IMG/VR virus record: IMGVR_UViG_3300010354_000065 | Location: 1-64,000 of that record | Reading direction: 5' to 3' (one strand) | Length of the DNA: 64,000 nt | Source of the DNA: a virus | Shown here: in pieces, positions 43,386-52,303 of the stretch | How positions within the stretch are numbered: position 1 is the stretch's first letter | How the letters are laid out: every line of letters starts with the position of its first letter | Notes under the pieces: generated by a model | Seen by the model: the letters and a program-made list of their open reading frames with translations, nothing else | Told to the model about the DNA's origin: nothing | Database searches by the model: none | Position numbers and translations under genes: made by a program

Positions 43386-43829
43386 ATGAGTTACAAAGGA
43401 TTTTTTAAACCTTCCAACCCTGCTAAGTATCGAGGCGATCCTTCTAACATCGTATATCGTAGTAGTTGGGAGTTAAAATTTATGAAGTATTTAGACGCTC
43501 ACAAAGACGTCTTAGAATGGTCTAGCGAGGAATTCGCTATTCCTTACCGTTCTCCTTTGGATAATCAAATACATAGATACTTCCCTGACTTCAAGCTAAA
43601 AAAAAGGAATCCTGAGGGTGTGATGGAAACTCTTGTGGTGGAAATAAAACCGGAAAAGGAAACTAAGCCGCCTAAACCTCAAACCATGAAGACAAAACAG
43701 TATCTTCGTGAAGTGTATACGTGGGGTATCAACAGCGCTAAATGGAAAGCAGCTAGGACATTCTGTGAAGATAGAAAATGGAAATTTATTATAATGACGG
43801 AACACGAACTAGGGATTAAATCACTCTGA
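43386..43829 (+). CDS. gp4: Head completion protein gp4 (nuclease-like fold)
   Basis: A 147-aa homologue of T4 gp4 (150 aa), needed to finish DNA-filled heads before tail joining. It has the TnsA-like/PD-(D/E)xK pattern: SSWELKFMKYLD (Glu30 area), W-S-S-E-E-F-A-I-P-Y, then HRYFPDFKL with Asp, and VVEIKP with the E-x-K pair. It starts the plus-strand operon, and its stop overlaps the next ATG (TGATGG). Well conserved. Confidence 0.93.
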   Translation: MSYKGFFKPSNPAKYRGDPSNIVYRSSWELKFMKYLDAHKDVLEWSSEEFAIPYRSPLDNQIHRYFPDFKLKKRNPEGVMETLVVEIKPEKETKPPKPQTMKTKQYLREVYTWGINSAKWKAARTFCEDRKWKFIIMTEHELGIKSL

Positions 43830-44428
43830 TGGCTACACAACCTTTTACCGAAGCTCTGCAAAACGTACCTAACCCTACACAGGTGCAAAACAACTCACGT
43901 ACGTGGCTACGAGAGCAGATGCAGAACTTCAGCTCGACAACAGACCCTCGTAGGTTATTAAGAGCGGCACCAGAGCAAAAAGAAAGTAGACTTGTTTCAA
44001 AGTTGACTGTGGGCCGTATGTATTTGTTTTACTACGATCCAAAAATGAAAGAGGAATTACCATATTATGATAGGTTTCCTCTTATCTTCCCTTTTCAAAA
44101 GGTCGATGACGGTTTTTATGGTATAAACATGCACTACCTGCCGCACGTCCTGCGTGCACGTTTAATGGACAGCTTGTATTCATTAGCCAACAATGCAAAC
44201 AACGATGATAGCACGAAACTAAAGCTATCTTACCAAATACTCAACTCTTCGAGCCGATTCAAGTACTTTAAACCTTGTGTCAAGCACTATCTAAATAACC
44301 ACGTAAGAAGTAGGTTTCTCTGGGTACCAGCAGAAGAATGGAAGACAGCATTGTTTTTACCATTAGAGAGATTTGCAAAAGCAAATAAAAATAAAGTGTG
44401 GCAAGACAGTAGGAGATCGGTAAAATAA
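43829..44428 (+). CDS. Conserved T4-like phage protein of unknown function (199 aa)
   Basis: Soluble protein with a conserved-looking core (RMYLFYYDPKMKEELPYYDR, then FPLIFPF and GFYGINMHYLP) and a Lys/Arg-rich C-terminus. It lies between gp4 and gp54. In T4 gene 2 (DNA end protector) is next to gene 4, so gp2 is one possibility, but I cannot match its sequence; a baseplate assembly role is equally open. Overlaps gp4 by one base and abuts gp54 directly. Confidence 0.6.
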   Translation: MATQPFTEALQNVPNPTQVQNNSRTWLREQMQNFSSTTDPRRLLRAAPEQKESRLVSKLTVGRMYLFYYDPKMKEELPYYDRFPLIFPFQKVDDGFYGINMHYLPHVLRARLMDSLYSLANNANNDDSTKLKLSYQILNSSSRFKYFKPCVKHYLNNHVRSRFLWVPAEEWKTALFLPLERFAKANKNKVWQDSRRSVK

Positions 44429-45277
44429 ATGGGATTACTTAACACAGGTATGAATGCTCTTGGCACCTTTTCAGTGCTTAAGGGCCTTCTCGGTAAAAAA
44501 AAGCAAGGACCTTCCGGACGTTTTAACACGTTTATGTCCGAACTTCGTGCCGGCGGAGTAGCAAGGTCTAACTATTTTGATGTTGTGTTTGGCGTACCCT
44601 TAGTTTTTTACGATGATGAGCCCAATCTTGTCCCTTCAGCACAAAAACTCTCCCTTTTTGCTGACAGCGTATCAATGCCAGGTTTGAATATTCAAACAGA
44701 CTCGATAAAACGGTACGGAATTGGTCCTACGGAAAATGTTCCGTATTCAACACAATTTAACGACATTACAATCAACTTCATTGGTGATGGTAGAGGAGAG
44801 GTCTACAAATTTTTTTACAATTGGATGCACGGAATTGTCAGCGCTGATAAATTTATTCCCGCGGGAAAGCTCTCTCCTGGAGGGCTTGCACCGTATGAGG
44901 TAGAGTTTAAGAACAGATATGAGACAATCATATCAATCACTACATATAACGAACAAAACGATACTGTGCTTGAATATAAACTATACGGTGCTTTTCCAAA
45001 AACAGTTCCGGATATCCAGCTTTCTTGGAAAGACGCTGATGGATACATGCAGTTTGGAATAACCTTTTGTTATATGTACGCCGAGCTTACAAATGCTTCA
45101 AAACAATTTCAAGCTGGACCAAACGGCGTTAAAGGACTATCCCTTTTACAAAAGGCTCTCAAACTTGGTACTGCTTTGCAGACTCTCAAATCATTGAAGA
45201 GACCACGAAGCATCCAAGACGCACTTGCCTCTTCCACATCAATCAAAAATATTGCCTCTGGCTCTGGTTTATTTTAA
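44429..45277 (+). CDS. gp54: Baseplate tail tube initiator gp54
   Basis: gp54 adds to gp48 to form the platform on which the tube grows; it has a tube-protein-like fold. Here 282 aa (T4: 320) with a typical segment SLFADSVSMPGLNIQTDSIK, then GPTENVPYSTQFNDITINFI, similar in pattern to tail tube proteins. The neighbours gp4 and gp26 fit the hub cluster. The ATG follows immediately after the preceding stop codon (TAA, one A, ATG). Confidence 0.88.
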   Translation: MGLLNTGMNALGTFSVLKGLLGKKKQGPSGRFNTFMSELRAGGVARSNYFDVVFGVPLVFYDDEPNLVPSAQKLSLFADSVSMPGLNIQTDSIKRYGIGPTENVPYSTQFNDITINFIGDGRGEVYKFFYNWMHGIVSADKFIPAGKLSPGGLAPYEVEFKNRYETIISITTYNEQNDTVLEYKLYGAFPKTVPDIQLSWKDADGYMQFGITFCYMYAELTNASKQFQAGPNGVKGLSLLQKALKLGTALQTLKSLKRPRSIQDALASSTSIKNIASGSGLF

Positions 45278-45292
45278 TTTTAGGAGTTTATT

Positions 45293-46003
45293 ATGAGATT
45301 GCCAGTGATACAACATCCTGTGTTTAGTCTTACGTTACCATCAACACAACGAACAGTACACTTTCGTCCTTTCCTCGTTAAAGAAGAAAAGATTCTTCTT
45401 GTAGCGCAGTCTAGTGGAGATCAGACTGACGTACTTCGTGCTGTAAAACAAGTGATTACTAATTGTATCACTGACGAAAACGTTAACGTTGACGACTTCA
45501 CCACATATGATCTCGAGTACTTCTTTATTAAACTAAGATCAAAATCAATCCAAAACATTATTAAACTCGTATACCGTGACAATGAGGATGATCAGCTATA
45601 CGATGTTCATGTTGATCTTGAGGAAGTTGAGGTAAAAAGGGGATCAGAGGTTTCTGATACTTTTGAAATCAATGAGGGATGTAAGATAAAACTACGCCAT
45701 CCTCGTCTCGAGATCATTAATCAAGCCGACAGTCTTGAAGAAGGTGTAGACTTCAATTTCTTTATAATTCAATCGTGTATCGATAAGGTTATCGTAAACG
45801 ATATTGCACATGACCCAGGCCAATACAGTAAAGAGGAGCTTGCAGAGTTTGTAGAAAACTTACCTGTTCCTGCATACCAACATATTCAACAATATATTGA
45901 TTCAATGCCAAAGATCGAACACGAGATTAAATATACAAACTCAACAGGACGAGAAGTTAAAATTGTTTTACGGACATTAACCGATTTTTTCACGTTGGGC
46001 TGA
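45293..46003 (+). CDS. gp26: Baseplate hub/tail assembly chaperone gp26
   Basis: A 236-aa protein with the T4 gp26 pattern: the N-terminus MRLPVIQHPVFSLTLPSTQR, then FRPFLVKEEKILLVAQ, a T4-bacteriophage baseplate signature. It functions in hub assembly and, by position before the tape measure candidates, as the counterpart of lambda gpG. A good ribosome site (TAGGAG) precedes the ATG. Near its end lies T TTT TTC (45985-45991) followed by a strong stem-loop, so a fraction of ribosomes should continue in the -1 frame (next entry). Confidence 0.9.
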   Translation: MRLPVIQHPVFSLTLPSTQRTVHFRPFLVKEEKILLVAQSSGDQTDVLRAVKQVITNCITDENVNVDDFTTYDLEYFFIKLRSKSIQNIIKLVYRDNEDDQLYDVHVDLEEVEVKRGSEVSDTFEINEGCKIKLRHPRLEIINQADSLEEGVDFNFFIIQSCIDKVIVNDIAHDPGQYSKEELAEFVENLPVPAYQHIQQYIDSMPKIEHEIKYTNSTGREVKIVLRTLTDFFTLG

Positions 46004-46173
46004 GCCATAACACCTTAGCAAACTATTATCAGTTCTTGTTTGCTATGGCTCAGCATCATAAATATTCGCTATCTGAGCTTGAAAATTTGTATCCTTATGA
46101 ACGTGATCTTTATGGTGATATGCTCAAAGATTATCTCCAAAATGAACAACAAAGGCTTCAGCAGCGACAATAA
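45293..46173 (+). CDS. Predicted -1 frameshift product of gp26 (gpGT-like, 293 aa)
   Basis: Join 45293..45991 with 45991..46173. After slippage the reading continues HVGLSHNTLANYYQF ... HHKYSLSELENLYPYERDLY ... QQRQ and stops with a TAA whose last base is the A of the next ATG (46173). The 60-aa extension has no start of its own with a ribosome site, but its composition and its PYERD-type motif look like the C-terminal half of tail assembly chaperones. Signal: slippery T TTT TTC in correct phase, 7-base spacer, then the stem-loop at 45999-46054. Function by analogy to lambda G/GT. Confidence 0.8.
45985..46054 (+). promoter_or_regulatory. Programmed -1 ribosomal frameshift signal
   Basis: Heptamer T TTT TTC at 45985-45991 in phase X XXY YYZ with gp26. 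The spacer is ACGTTGG. An 11-bp perfect stem follows, GCTGAGCCATA (45999-46009) with TATGGCTCAGC (46044-46054), and a 6-bp inner stem (46018-46023 with 46038-46043). The zero-frame TGA lies inside the outer stem. Confidence 0.85.
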
Positions 46174-47804
46174 TGGCAACCTCTTCATCAGATTTAGTAA
46201 GCGAATTAAAAAAAGCGGCTCAACAAAAATTAACAACCTCGTTTCTTGGAACGGGTATTGTTGGCCGCACTATCGCAAAGAGAATTGCTGACAAAAACAA
46301 AGACAGGGACAACCCTGTCAGCAAAGCTATGTCTGAACAAAACGCTGTTCAGAATCAAGTCAATTCAACCGCTGTAAGAATAGAGCCAATTGTACGTAGT
46401 ATTGCTCGCACGATCAATATGCTTGCTAGAGTGTGGGCAAAGCATGTTTATGCTAAACAAGAAGCATTGCGTCTACAACGAGAAAGATTGACGAAAGCGA
46501 GAGCTTTAGCTGAGGAAGAGGAAAATGAACGTAAACAAGCTGAGCAACAAGCCGTAACAAAAGAATCTATTTCCGGAACCCGAACCGAAGAAGGCAAGGG
46601 AATACTGGGATCTATTTTAGGATACACCAAGTCAACAAGAAGCCTTATGTTCAAGGCTTTCAAAGAACTTGGTGCTCTTTTACTCAAAGTGGGAATAGGC
46701 GGGGCCGCAGCAGCGTATGCGATGAGCGTTGCTAATGCACAGGACGAAGGCAATCAACCTCCACCATCAGCAGAAACGCAACCATCATCAGCTCCTGGAG
46801 CTCAATTACAAAGTGCAGCTCCTGTAACAGGACAAGTACCACAAGAGTCAACACCACCTACACCATCAACTAATTTAGCCGTCGGTACCACACCAACCGC
46901 GTCGACATTGACTCCTGCACTTACTCCTGATATAAAACCAGGAGTTGTAGGTGGTTCAATGCCTGACAATCCTGCTAAGTATCTTAAACCAAACCCTCCT
47001 CTTGACGCAAGTGGAAAACCAATTCCATTTACTCCAGGACCACAATCGTATCCTTCAGTAAATATTCAACAGGGTGTTCCTTATACTCCAACACCTCCTG
47101 TAGTACCCGGGCATCACCTATGGCCACCTAAACCTTCAACACCAGGTGCGCCTTCAGCATCTGTTGTTAGTCAGCCACAGCTGTCATCAAATGCTGATAA
47201 CACACGAGGTACGACAGAAACTACAACTAACGAACCAAACCCAACAGACATGAGACTGGCTAGAGGAACACAGACTCCTCCGATGATGAGTGCAATGCCA
47301 GGTACTACGCCGCCTTCAACCACAATGGCAGCTGCACCTCAGCCAGAACAAGGTATGCAAGCAGCGGGACAATCAAGCATGCCACCAAGTATACAACAGT
47401 TTGTCTCGCAAGTACAGCAGAGTACAAGAAGTACAACAAGCCCACCTAATACAGCTGATAATATGGGCCGTCCTGGTGCTTCTCTTGCGGGAATTCCGAC
47501 TTCTACATCCGGAAACGATGTAACAGGTGGACTGTCTGGTGTTCCTCAAGGCTCTCCTAGCACAATTGGCGGTCTAAGCGGCATCATTGGATCATCAGCT
47601 AGTTCTGGTAACCAATTGTCTTCACTTTCTACCTTAATTGATTCCCTTGTTGAAAAAGGTATACAAAGCATTGCTCCAATTTTTAATTCTTCTCCAACAA
47701 CAAATGCAGATTTGATGGGTGAAGGAACGTCGCCTTTGTTACCTTCTCCTGTAGCCAACCGAGGATCCTTAGATATTGGCACAACTTTCGATGCACATGC
47801 GTGA
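46173..47804 (+). CDS. Tail core protein, tape measure or hub candidate (543 aa)
   Basis: Helical N-terminal half (about 1-175, with NQVNSTAVRIEPIVRSIART and a charged coiled coil rich in Glu/Lys/Gln), a short hydrophobic Gly/Ala segment (KVGIGGAAAAYAMSVA, about 170-187) and a long Pro/Ser/Thr/Gln-rich tail. It follows the G/GT-like chaperone, the place of the tape measure in many phages; T4 gp29 (590 aa) is of similar size. I cannot tell whether this or the next gene sets tail length. Confidence 0.55.
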   Translation: MATSSSDLVSELKKAAQQKLTTSFLGTGIVGRTIAKRIADKNKDRDNPVSKAMSEQNAVQNQVNSTAVRIEPIVRSIARTINMLARVWAKHVYAKQEALRLQRERLTKARALAEEEENERKQAEQQAVTKESISGTRTEEGKGILGSILGYTKSTRSLMFKAFKELGALLLKVGIGGAAAAYAMSVANAQDEGNQPPPSAETQPSSAPGAQLQSAAPVTGQVPQESTPPTPSTNLAVGTTPTASTLTPALTPDIKPGVVGGSMPDNPAKYLKPNPPLDASGKPIPFTPGPQSYPSVNIQQGVPYTPTPPVVPGHHLWPPKPSTPGAPSASVVSQPQLSSNADNTRGTTETTTNEPNPTDMRLARGTQTPPMMSAMPGTTPPSTTMAAAPQPEQGMQAAGQSSMPPSIQQFVSQVQQSTRSTTSPPNTADNMGRPGASLAGIPTSTSGNDVTGGLSGVPQGSPSTIGGLSGIIGSSASSGNQLSSLSTLIDSLVEKGIQSIAPIFNSSPTTNADLMGEGTSPLLPSPVANRGSLDIGTTFDAHA

Positions 47805-47811
47805 GGGTTAA

Positions 47812-50688
47812 ATGGCAAGTATTCCTTCACTAGTATTACGCGAATATCTTGAAAGTAACATGGGCCTCTTCGGTGAGGCTATGAAAAATGCTCGCATACG
47901 CCGCGAGCAGCGACAAGAGATACAAAAGCAAGTCGATATTATAGAAGAAAAAACACAAGAGATAAAAGCTGTTCGTTCTTCACTCGCGGTAACTTATAAG
48001 AACTTTCAGCAAATTGATCGCGATCTGAAGATTTTAGCTAGAGCTATGGCCGCCCACATCGGGCTTGAAGACGAAGACTTTAATTTACAAAAGTCGTATG
48101 ACTCTCCTCGTGGTAAAAAGAAATCATTGATCCCTCAAGGTCTTGAACAACAGATTAAAGAAGATGAGGATAATTTAAGCGGTCTTCTCCGCTTTTTCAG
48201 GCTTCCTGGTCGTACACCTCCAAGACGTAGGCCACCAACAAGAAAGCCGCCGAGAGGAGTAGCAAGACCACCAAGAGTACCACCAAGAGTACCACCAAGA
48301 GTACCACCAAGAGTACCACCAAGAGTACCTCCCGGTCAAAGACCTCCCCTTGGAACGGGTAAACCTCCAGTAAGAGTTCCTCCAATTGTAGGTGGTGTTC
48401 CGAGCGAAGATGAAATAAAAAGAGCTCGGGCTGCTACTGCTGCGCTTGATGCCGAGCAAAAAAGAATTACCGATCTACAAGAAAGAGTTAGAACTCAACA
48501 AGCTGCATTACAACAAGAACGAGCAAGATTTGCTGTTGAAACGGAAGAATTTAAAAAGCAAACCGTACAACTAGAACAACAACGTGCAACTCTACAAAAA
48601 CAAATTGCTGAGCTTGAAACAAAACGAGCGGGTGCCGCTATGGCTCTTGAAAGAGTCGCTGCTGATGCGGAGCGTAGCCGTACAAACGTAGCACGATTAC
48701 AGGCTGAAATATCAAACGTCGAACAAGAAAGATTAAAGCTCGAACAACGAAGAACACAAGCTCTCGTGGATGCACGTAACGCGTCTCTTGATGCTGCAAA
48801 AGCAAGATATGCAGAGATACGTGCTAATTGGGAAAGTTACAACAAGACCGCTGACGAGCTTGGTCGACCAAGACGAAGCGTTGACAGTTTGATTGCTCAA
48901 CAAGAGCTGGTTAAACCGAATCTCGAAGCTTCTGATCGTCGTGTAAATGCTGAGTTTGATAGAAAAGTAGCAGAATTTGACTCAAAAATTAATAGCACTA
49001 ATGCAGCAATTGCAGCAGAACGACAAGCCCTGGCACAACATGCTCGCGTATATGAGCATATTAATAACAACTTAACACGTGCAGAGGTGCAACAAAACGC
49101 GGTTCGTAATCAAGTGGCAGAGACTGTACAACGTCAGGCCGCAGCAAGCGAAGCTATAAGAACTGCTCCTGATAGAGAAATGTCGTTGATGGCAAGAGAA
49201 AGGGCTCTAGCAGACAGTGCGAGGTATGCCGAAGAACTAGCAAGAAGACCACCAGCTATTCTTCCTACACCACCAGCCGCTGTACCACCAGCCGCTGTAC
49301 CACCAGCAGCAGCTGCTCCTCCTGTTAAACCGCCACCTCCAACAAGAGTTGTCCATGTACCTCTCAATGGTCAAGCGTTAGCCGCTGCACAAGCCTTTGC
49401 AAAGAACGCTATTGTACAAAAACTTGGTGCAGCAATTTACAAAAAGCTGCCTGTGATTGGTATAGGTATTGTAGCTGGCATTGCTGTTTGGCAATTAGCA
49501 CAAGGTAAAGTTACACAAGCTGCAATATCAGTAGCAGAAGGTTTTGATCCTACTTTTGTTGGTGTCACTGCGGCTACATTAAAGTATCAAGTAAAACTTG
49601 AAACATACTTCAACTCACATAAAATTGATTATCACGTTGAGAAAATAATAAATCCAGAACTGGCTGAACAACGTTGGGACGAAGTTACCAAAATTGTCGA
49701 TGCGCAGTGGGCAAAGGTTCAAGAGGAACTGGCCAACACTTGGAAGACATTCAAAGAAGGCCTTAAAGAACAATGGCGTCGTGACCTTGATAAAGGGTTA
49801 CTGAACGTTCTTCGCGAAAGTATCACATCACAGCCAACAGAAGGTAGAGAGGTAGATAGGTTAGGGCGACGTCGTGGCAGAGGTCGTAATGTTACGCCTT
49901 ATGTGGCAGGCGATGGTCAACCTGCTCCTCCTACACCTGTTGACATCCCCACTATAACGGGTCGAGCAATATCTGTTGCAGGTGCGATCAGAGAGGCTTC
50001 AAAACTAATAGGTGTTGATGAAGCATTAATGCTTGCCATGGCAAGGCAAGAAAGTGGATTCGTTGCTGATATAGTCAACCCCGATTCAAAAGCAACAGGT
50101 CTATTTCAGTTTTTAGATAGCACATGGCGTGAAATAACGTCGAAGAATCCACAATATGCAGAAATCTTTGCAAGAGGTCCTAAAGATCCTTTTGCAAACT
50201 CCATCGCTGGTGCCATTTTTCTTAAAAACAATATTCAAGCTTTAAAGTCAAATGGGCTTGAGGTTAATCATCGTAACCTCTACGCTGCCCATTTCTTTGG
50301 TGCTACTGGAGCAGCAGCGCTGCTTAGAGCTAATCCAAACAAAATAGCAGCCGACGTAATCAAACCACTGATACCAAAAGGTCCTGAACAAAACTTAAAC
50401 ACTTTTTATATTGGTGGAGATAAATCAAAACCAAGAACTGTTGGTCAATTACTAGAACTTCTACAGATTAAAGTTGGTAATTACGTTCCTGAGTACTCAC
50501 GTGAATTGCAGCAAGGTGGTTCGGGTGAGGAAATTGTTGGTAGAACGCTAGCTTTAAGAGCAGCAAAACAACAGGGGCAGCAAAGACCTGCCCCTGTTGT
50601 ACAACCATCACACACTACCACATACGTTCCTGTTCAAAATGGCCCTGGAGCCAGTCGTTCAGAGAACATTCCTATGGTAGGAAGGTAA
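47812..50688 (+). CDS. Tape measure-like protein with lytic transglycosylase domain (958 aa)
   Basis: Residues 1-110 are helical; about 145-195 is Pro/Arg-rich with five RVPP units; 200-470 is a long coiled coil; about 545-562 is a hydrophobic Gly-rich segment (KLPVIGIGIVAGIAVWQL); about 720-850 is an SLT/lysozyme-like domain with the catalytic-Glu context MARQESGF and the following KATGLFQFLDSTW. Such a protein could span the tube, cross the membrane and cut peptidoglycan at injection. It may compensate for the missing lysozyme in gp5. Confidence 0.75.
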   Translation: MASIPSLVLREYLESNMGLFGEAMKNARIRREQRQEIQKQVDIIEEKTQEIKAVRSSLAVTYKNFQQIDRDLKILARAMAAHIGLEDEDFNLQKSYDSPRGKKKSLIPQGLEQQIKEDEDNLSGLLRFFRLPGRTPPRRRPPTRKPPRGVARPPRVPPRVPPRVPPRVPPRVPPGQRPPLGTGKPPVRVPPIVGGVPSEDEIKRARAATAALDAEQKRITDLQERVRTQQAALQQERARFAVETEEFKKQTVQLEQQRATLQKQIAELETKRAGAAMALERVAADAERSRTNVARLQAEISNVEQERLKLEQRRTQALVDARNASLDAAKARYAEIRANWESYNKTADELGRPRRSVDSLIAQQELVKPNLEASDRRVNAEFDRKVAEFDSKINSTNAAIAAERQALAQHARVYEHINNNLTRAEVQQNAVRNQVAETVQRQAAASEAIRTAPDREMSLMARERALADSARYAEELARRPPAILPTPPAAVPPAAVPPAAAAPPVKPPPPTRVVHVPLNGQALAAAQAFAKNAIVQKLGAAIYKKLPVIGIGIVAGIAVWQLAQGKVTQAAISVAEGFDPTFVGVTAATLKYQVKLETYFNSHKIDYHVEKIINPELAEQRWDEVTKIVDAQWAKVQEELANTWKTFKEGLKEQWRRDLDKGLLNVLRESITSQPTEGREVDRLGRRRGRGRNVTPYVAGDGQPAPPTPVDIPTITGRAISVAGAIREASKLIGVDEALMLAMARQESGFVADIVNPDSKATGLFQFLDSTWREITSKNPQYAEIFARGPKDPFANSIAGAIFLKNNIQALKSNGLEVNHRNLYAAHFFGATGAAALLRANPNKIAADVIKPLIPKGPEQNLNTFYIGGDKSKPRTVGQLLELLQIKVGNYVPEYSRELQQGGSGEEIVGRTLALRAAKQQGQQRPAPVVQPSHTTTYVPVQNGPGASRSENIPMVGR
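48271..48330 (+). repeat. Tandem 12-bp repeat encoding RVPP
   Basis: Five near-identical copies of AGAGTACCACCA encoding Arg-Val-Pro-Pro in the linker of the tape measure-like protein. Confidence 0.9.
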
Positions 50689-50693
50689 GTTGT

Positions 50694-51626
50694 TTACTCT
50701 CCATCAGCAAGACGCTGGAACATTGCCATGTCCTCGTCTTCTTGGTCATCCCAAGGAAGATCGGCTTTAGGAATAGGCTTCGCAGCTTTAGCAGGAGCCG
50801 CCTTTGGAGCAGCACTACGCATTTCCGGAGCCTCTTCCCACATATCCTGCTTTGATGCTGGCCGCTCTGAAGCACCAACTCCAAGTGCAAGCACCTTATT
50901 GAGGCGACTCTTCACCTCATCATAGGTCTTAAAGTTACTACGCTCAAGGAAAGCAGCCAGCGGATACTCCTTTTTCCACACTGCCTCAAGTTCATCATCA
51001 TCCTCCAACAGAGCAGAAGGACTATCAAACTCAGATTTATCGTAGTTTGAGTAACCATCAACCTTACGAATCTTCAGTTTGAAGTTAGCACCACTCCAGA
51101 GATCAAATGGGTTGAGAGGAGTCTCATCCTCGAACTCAGGATTCATAGCAGCGTTTAGCTTATCAAAGATTTTCTTGCCATACTTGAACAAGAACACCTT
51201 ACCTTCGTTGTCAGGATTAGAAGGATCTTTCACAACATATACATTGCTAATGAAAGACAGCTTACGCTTACGCTTACGAACCGTATCTTGGTTCTCTTTG
51301 ATGTTGGTATTCCACAACTCACTATTGTGTTCGCAGACGGGGCACTTCTCATTAACAGAAGTCAAGCACCCATCAATCAACCAACCACCAGGACCCTGGA
51401 AGGCGTGATCAAACAAACGGACAAAAGGAACGTCTTCACCACCAGGAGCTGGAAGAAAACGAATAACAGCATAACCGTTACCAGCTTTATCCACTTCTGG
51501 ACGCCAAAAGCGATCGTCGTCTTGAGGTTTGTTAGAGGGAGCTGCTAGCTTTTCTACGGCGCTGTGAATGTTTGCAAGAGAAGAGGCGCCACTAGCTTTT
51601 TTGAGCGATTTGAAATCGATTGTCAT
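50694..51626 (-). CDS. gp32: Single-stranded DNA-binding protein gp32
   Basis: Replication/recombination SSB of the T4 type. Begins with the basic N-terminal cooperativity region (FKSLKKASGASSLANIHSAV), then the OB-fold core (DRFWRPEVDKAGNGYAVIRF), a zinc-site segment with CLTSVNEKCPVCEHNS (Cys triad), and an acidic C-terminal tail (DDQEDEDMAMFQRLADGE) that contacts partner proteins. Length 310 aa against T4's 301. It converges on the tape measure gene with 5 bases between stops. gp59 and gp33 lie upstream in T4 order. Confidence 0.97.
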   Translation of the reverse strand: MTIDFKSLKKASGASSLANIHSAVEKLAAPSNKPQDDDRFWRPEVDKAGNGYAVIRFLPAPGGEDVPFVRLFDHAFQGPGGWLIDGCLTSVNEKCPVCEHNSELWNTNIKENQDTVRKRKRKLSFISNVYVVKDPSNPDNEGKVFLFKYGKKIFDKLNAAMNPEFEDETPLNPFDLWSGANFKLKIRKVDGYSNYDKSEFDSPSALLEDDDELEAVWKKEYPLAAFLERSNFKTYDEVKSRLNKVLALGVGASERPASKQDMWEEAPEMRSAAPKAAPAKAAKPIPKADLPWDDQEDEDMAMFQRLADGE

Positions 51627-51700
51627 ACGTATATCCTTGTATAAAATGTGTTGAATGTATAAGTCGTATCCACAGTATCATAACGATACAGGTATTTATC
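51627..51700 (-). promoter_or_regulatory. gp32 leader with small hairpin and late-like element
   Basis: The 74-base gap upstream of gp32 holds GATAAATA (one mismatch to the late element), a 5-bp hairpin GTATC/GATAC (51675-51689), an AT-rich stretch and an AAGGA ribosome site. T4 gp32 represses its own translation through a structured leader, so this hairpin is a candidate operator; there is no direct proof. Confidence 0.35.
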
Positions 51701-52303
51701 TTACAGCTTTATGTTGAACTTGTCAACAAGAACTTTTTTAAAGGTCTCTTTTTCATAATGCATGAAGGGATGATACTTCTTGCATTTTTGCCTTACATCA
51801 GGCCATATTACCTGGTCGGTAATCTCTTTATTCCACATCGGTGTAAAGCGAAGAATGTCATTAAGTATAATGAAAGTCTCGATGTGAATTTCTTTTCTTA
51901 GTAACATCTTCAGCGCTTGGGGGTGTTGCCCATCGACAACAATAAAATTATCAATAATAGAATCGCCAAATTTGTCAAGATCGTTTGTAAACACATATGT
52001 AAGTGATTCCTTTACACGAAGCCATTCCTTGTAAAGCTTTTCGGATTCCTCATTACGAAGAAGGTCTCCTACCCATACATCTTGCTTGCCATACACAAAT
52101 AAAGCAACAAGGAAATTAGTCAGGTCCTTATGTTTTGAGAGTTTGTGAAAAAAATACTTGTCGTTGCGAGAGTCAAATTTGTCTCTACGTGCTTTGACAG
52201 CGCCGTTGTATTTAAAAAAGTCATAACTCTTTGTCGTGAAATGACTCTTTAACGCAAGATAGTGCTTGTAAGCTTCAAATGCGTCCATTCTCAATGTAAA
52301 CAT
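51701..52303 (-). CDS. gp59: Helicase loader gp59
   Basis: Loads the replicative helicase (gp41) onto gp32-coated DNA. The N-terminus MDAFEAYKHYLALKSHFTTK, then SYDFFKYNGAVKARRDKFDS, and the middle FVVALF-type segment (DLTNFLVALFVYGKQDVWVG) are characteristic of the family. 200 aa against 217 in T4. It sits upstream of gp32, as in T4, and its ATG shares one base with the gp33 stop (TAATG). Confidence 0.95.
   Translation of the reverse strand: MFTLRMDAFEAYKHYLALKSHFTTKSYDFFKYNGAVKARRDKFDSRNDKYFFHKLSKHKDLTNFLVALFVYGKQDVWVGDLLRNEESEKLYKEWLRVKESLTYVFTNDLDKFGDSIIDNFIVVDGQHPQALKMLLRKEIHIETFIILNDILRFTPMWNKEITDQVIWPDVRQKCKKYHPFMHYEKETFKKVLVDKFNIKL

Noticed and set aside
43829-44428. Assigning this gene as DNA end protector gp2
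   Set aside because: Only the location beside gp4 supports it; I could not match the sequence to T4 gp2, so it is left unnamed.
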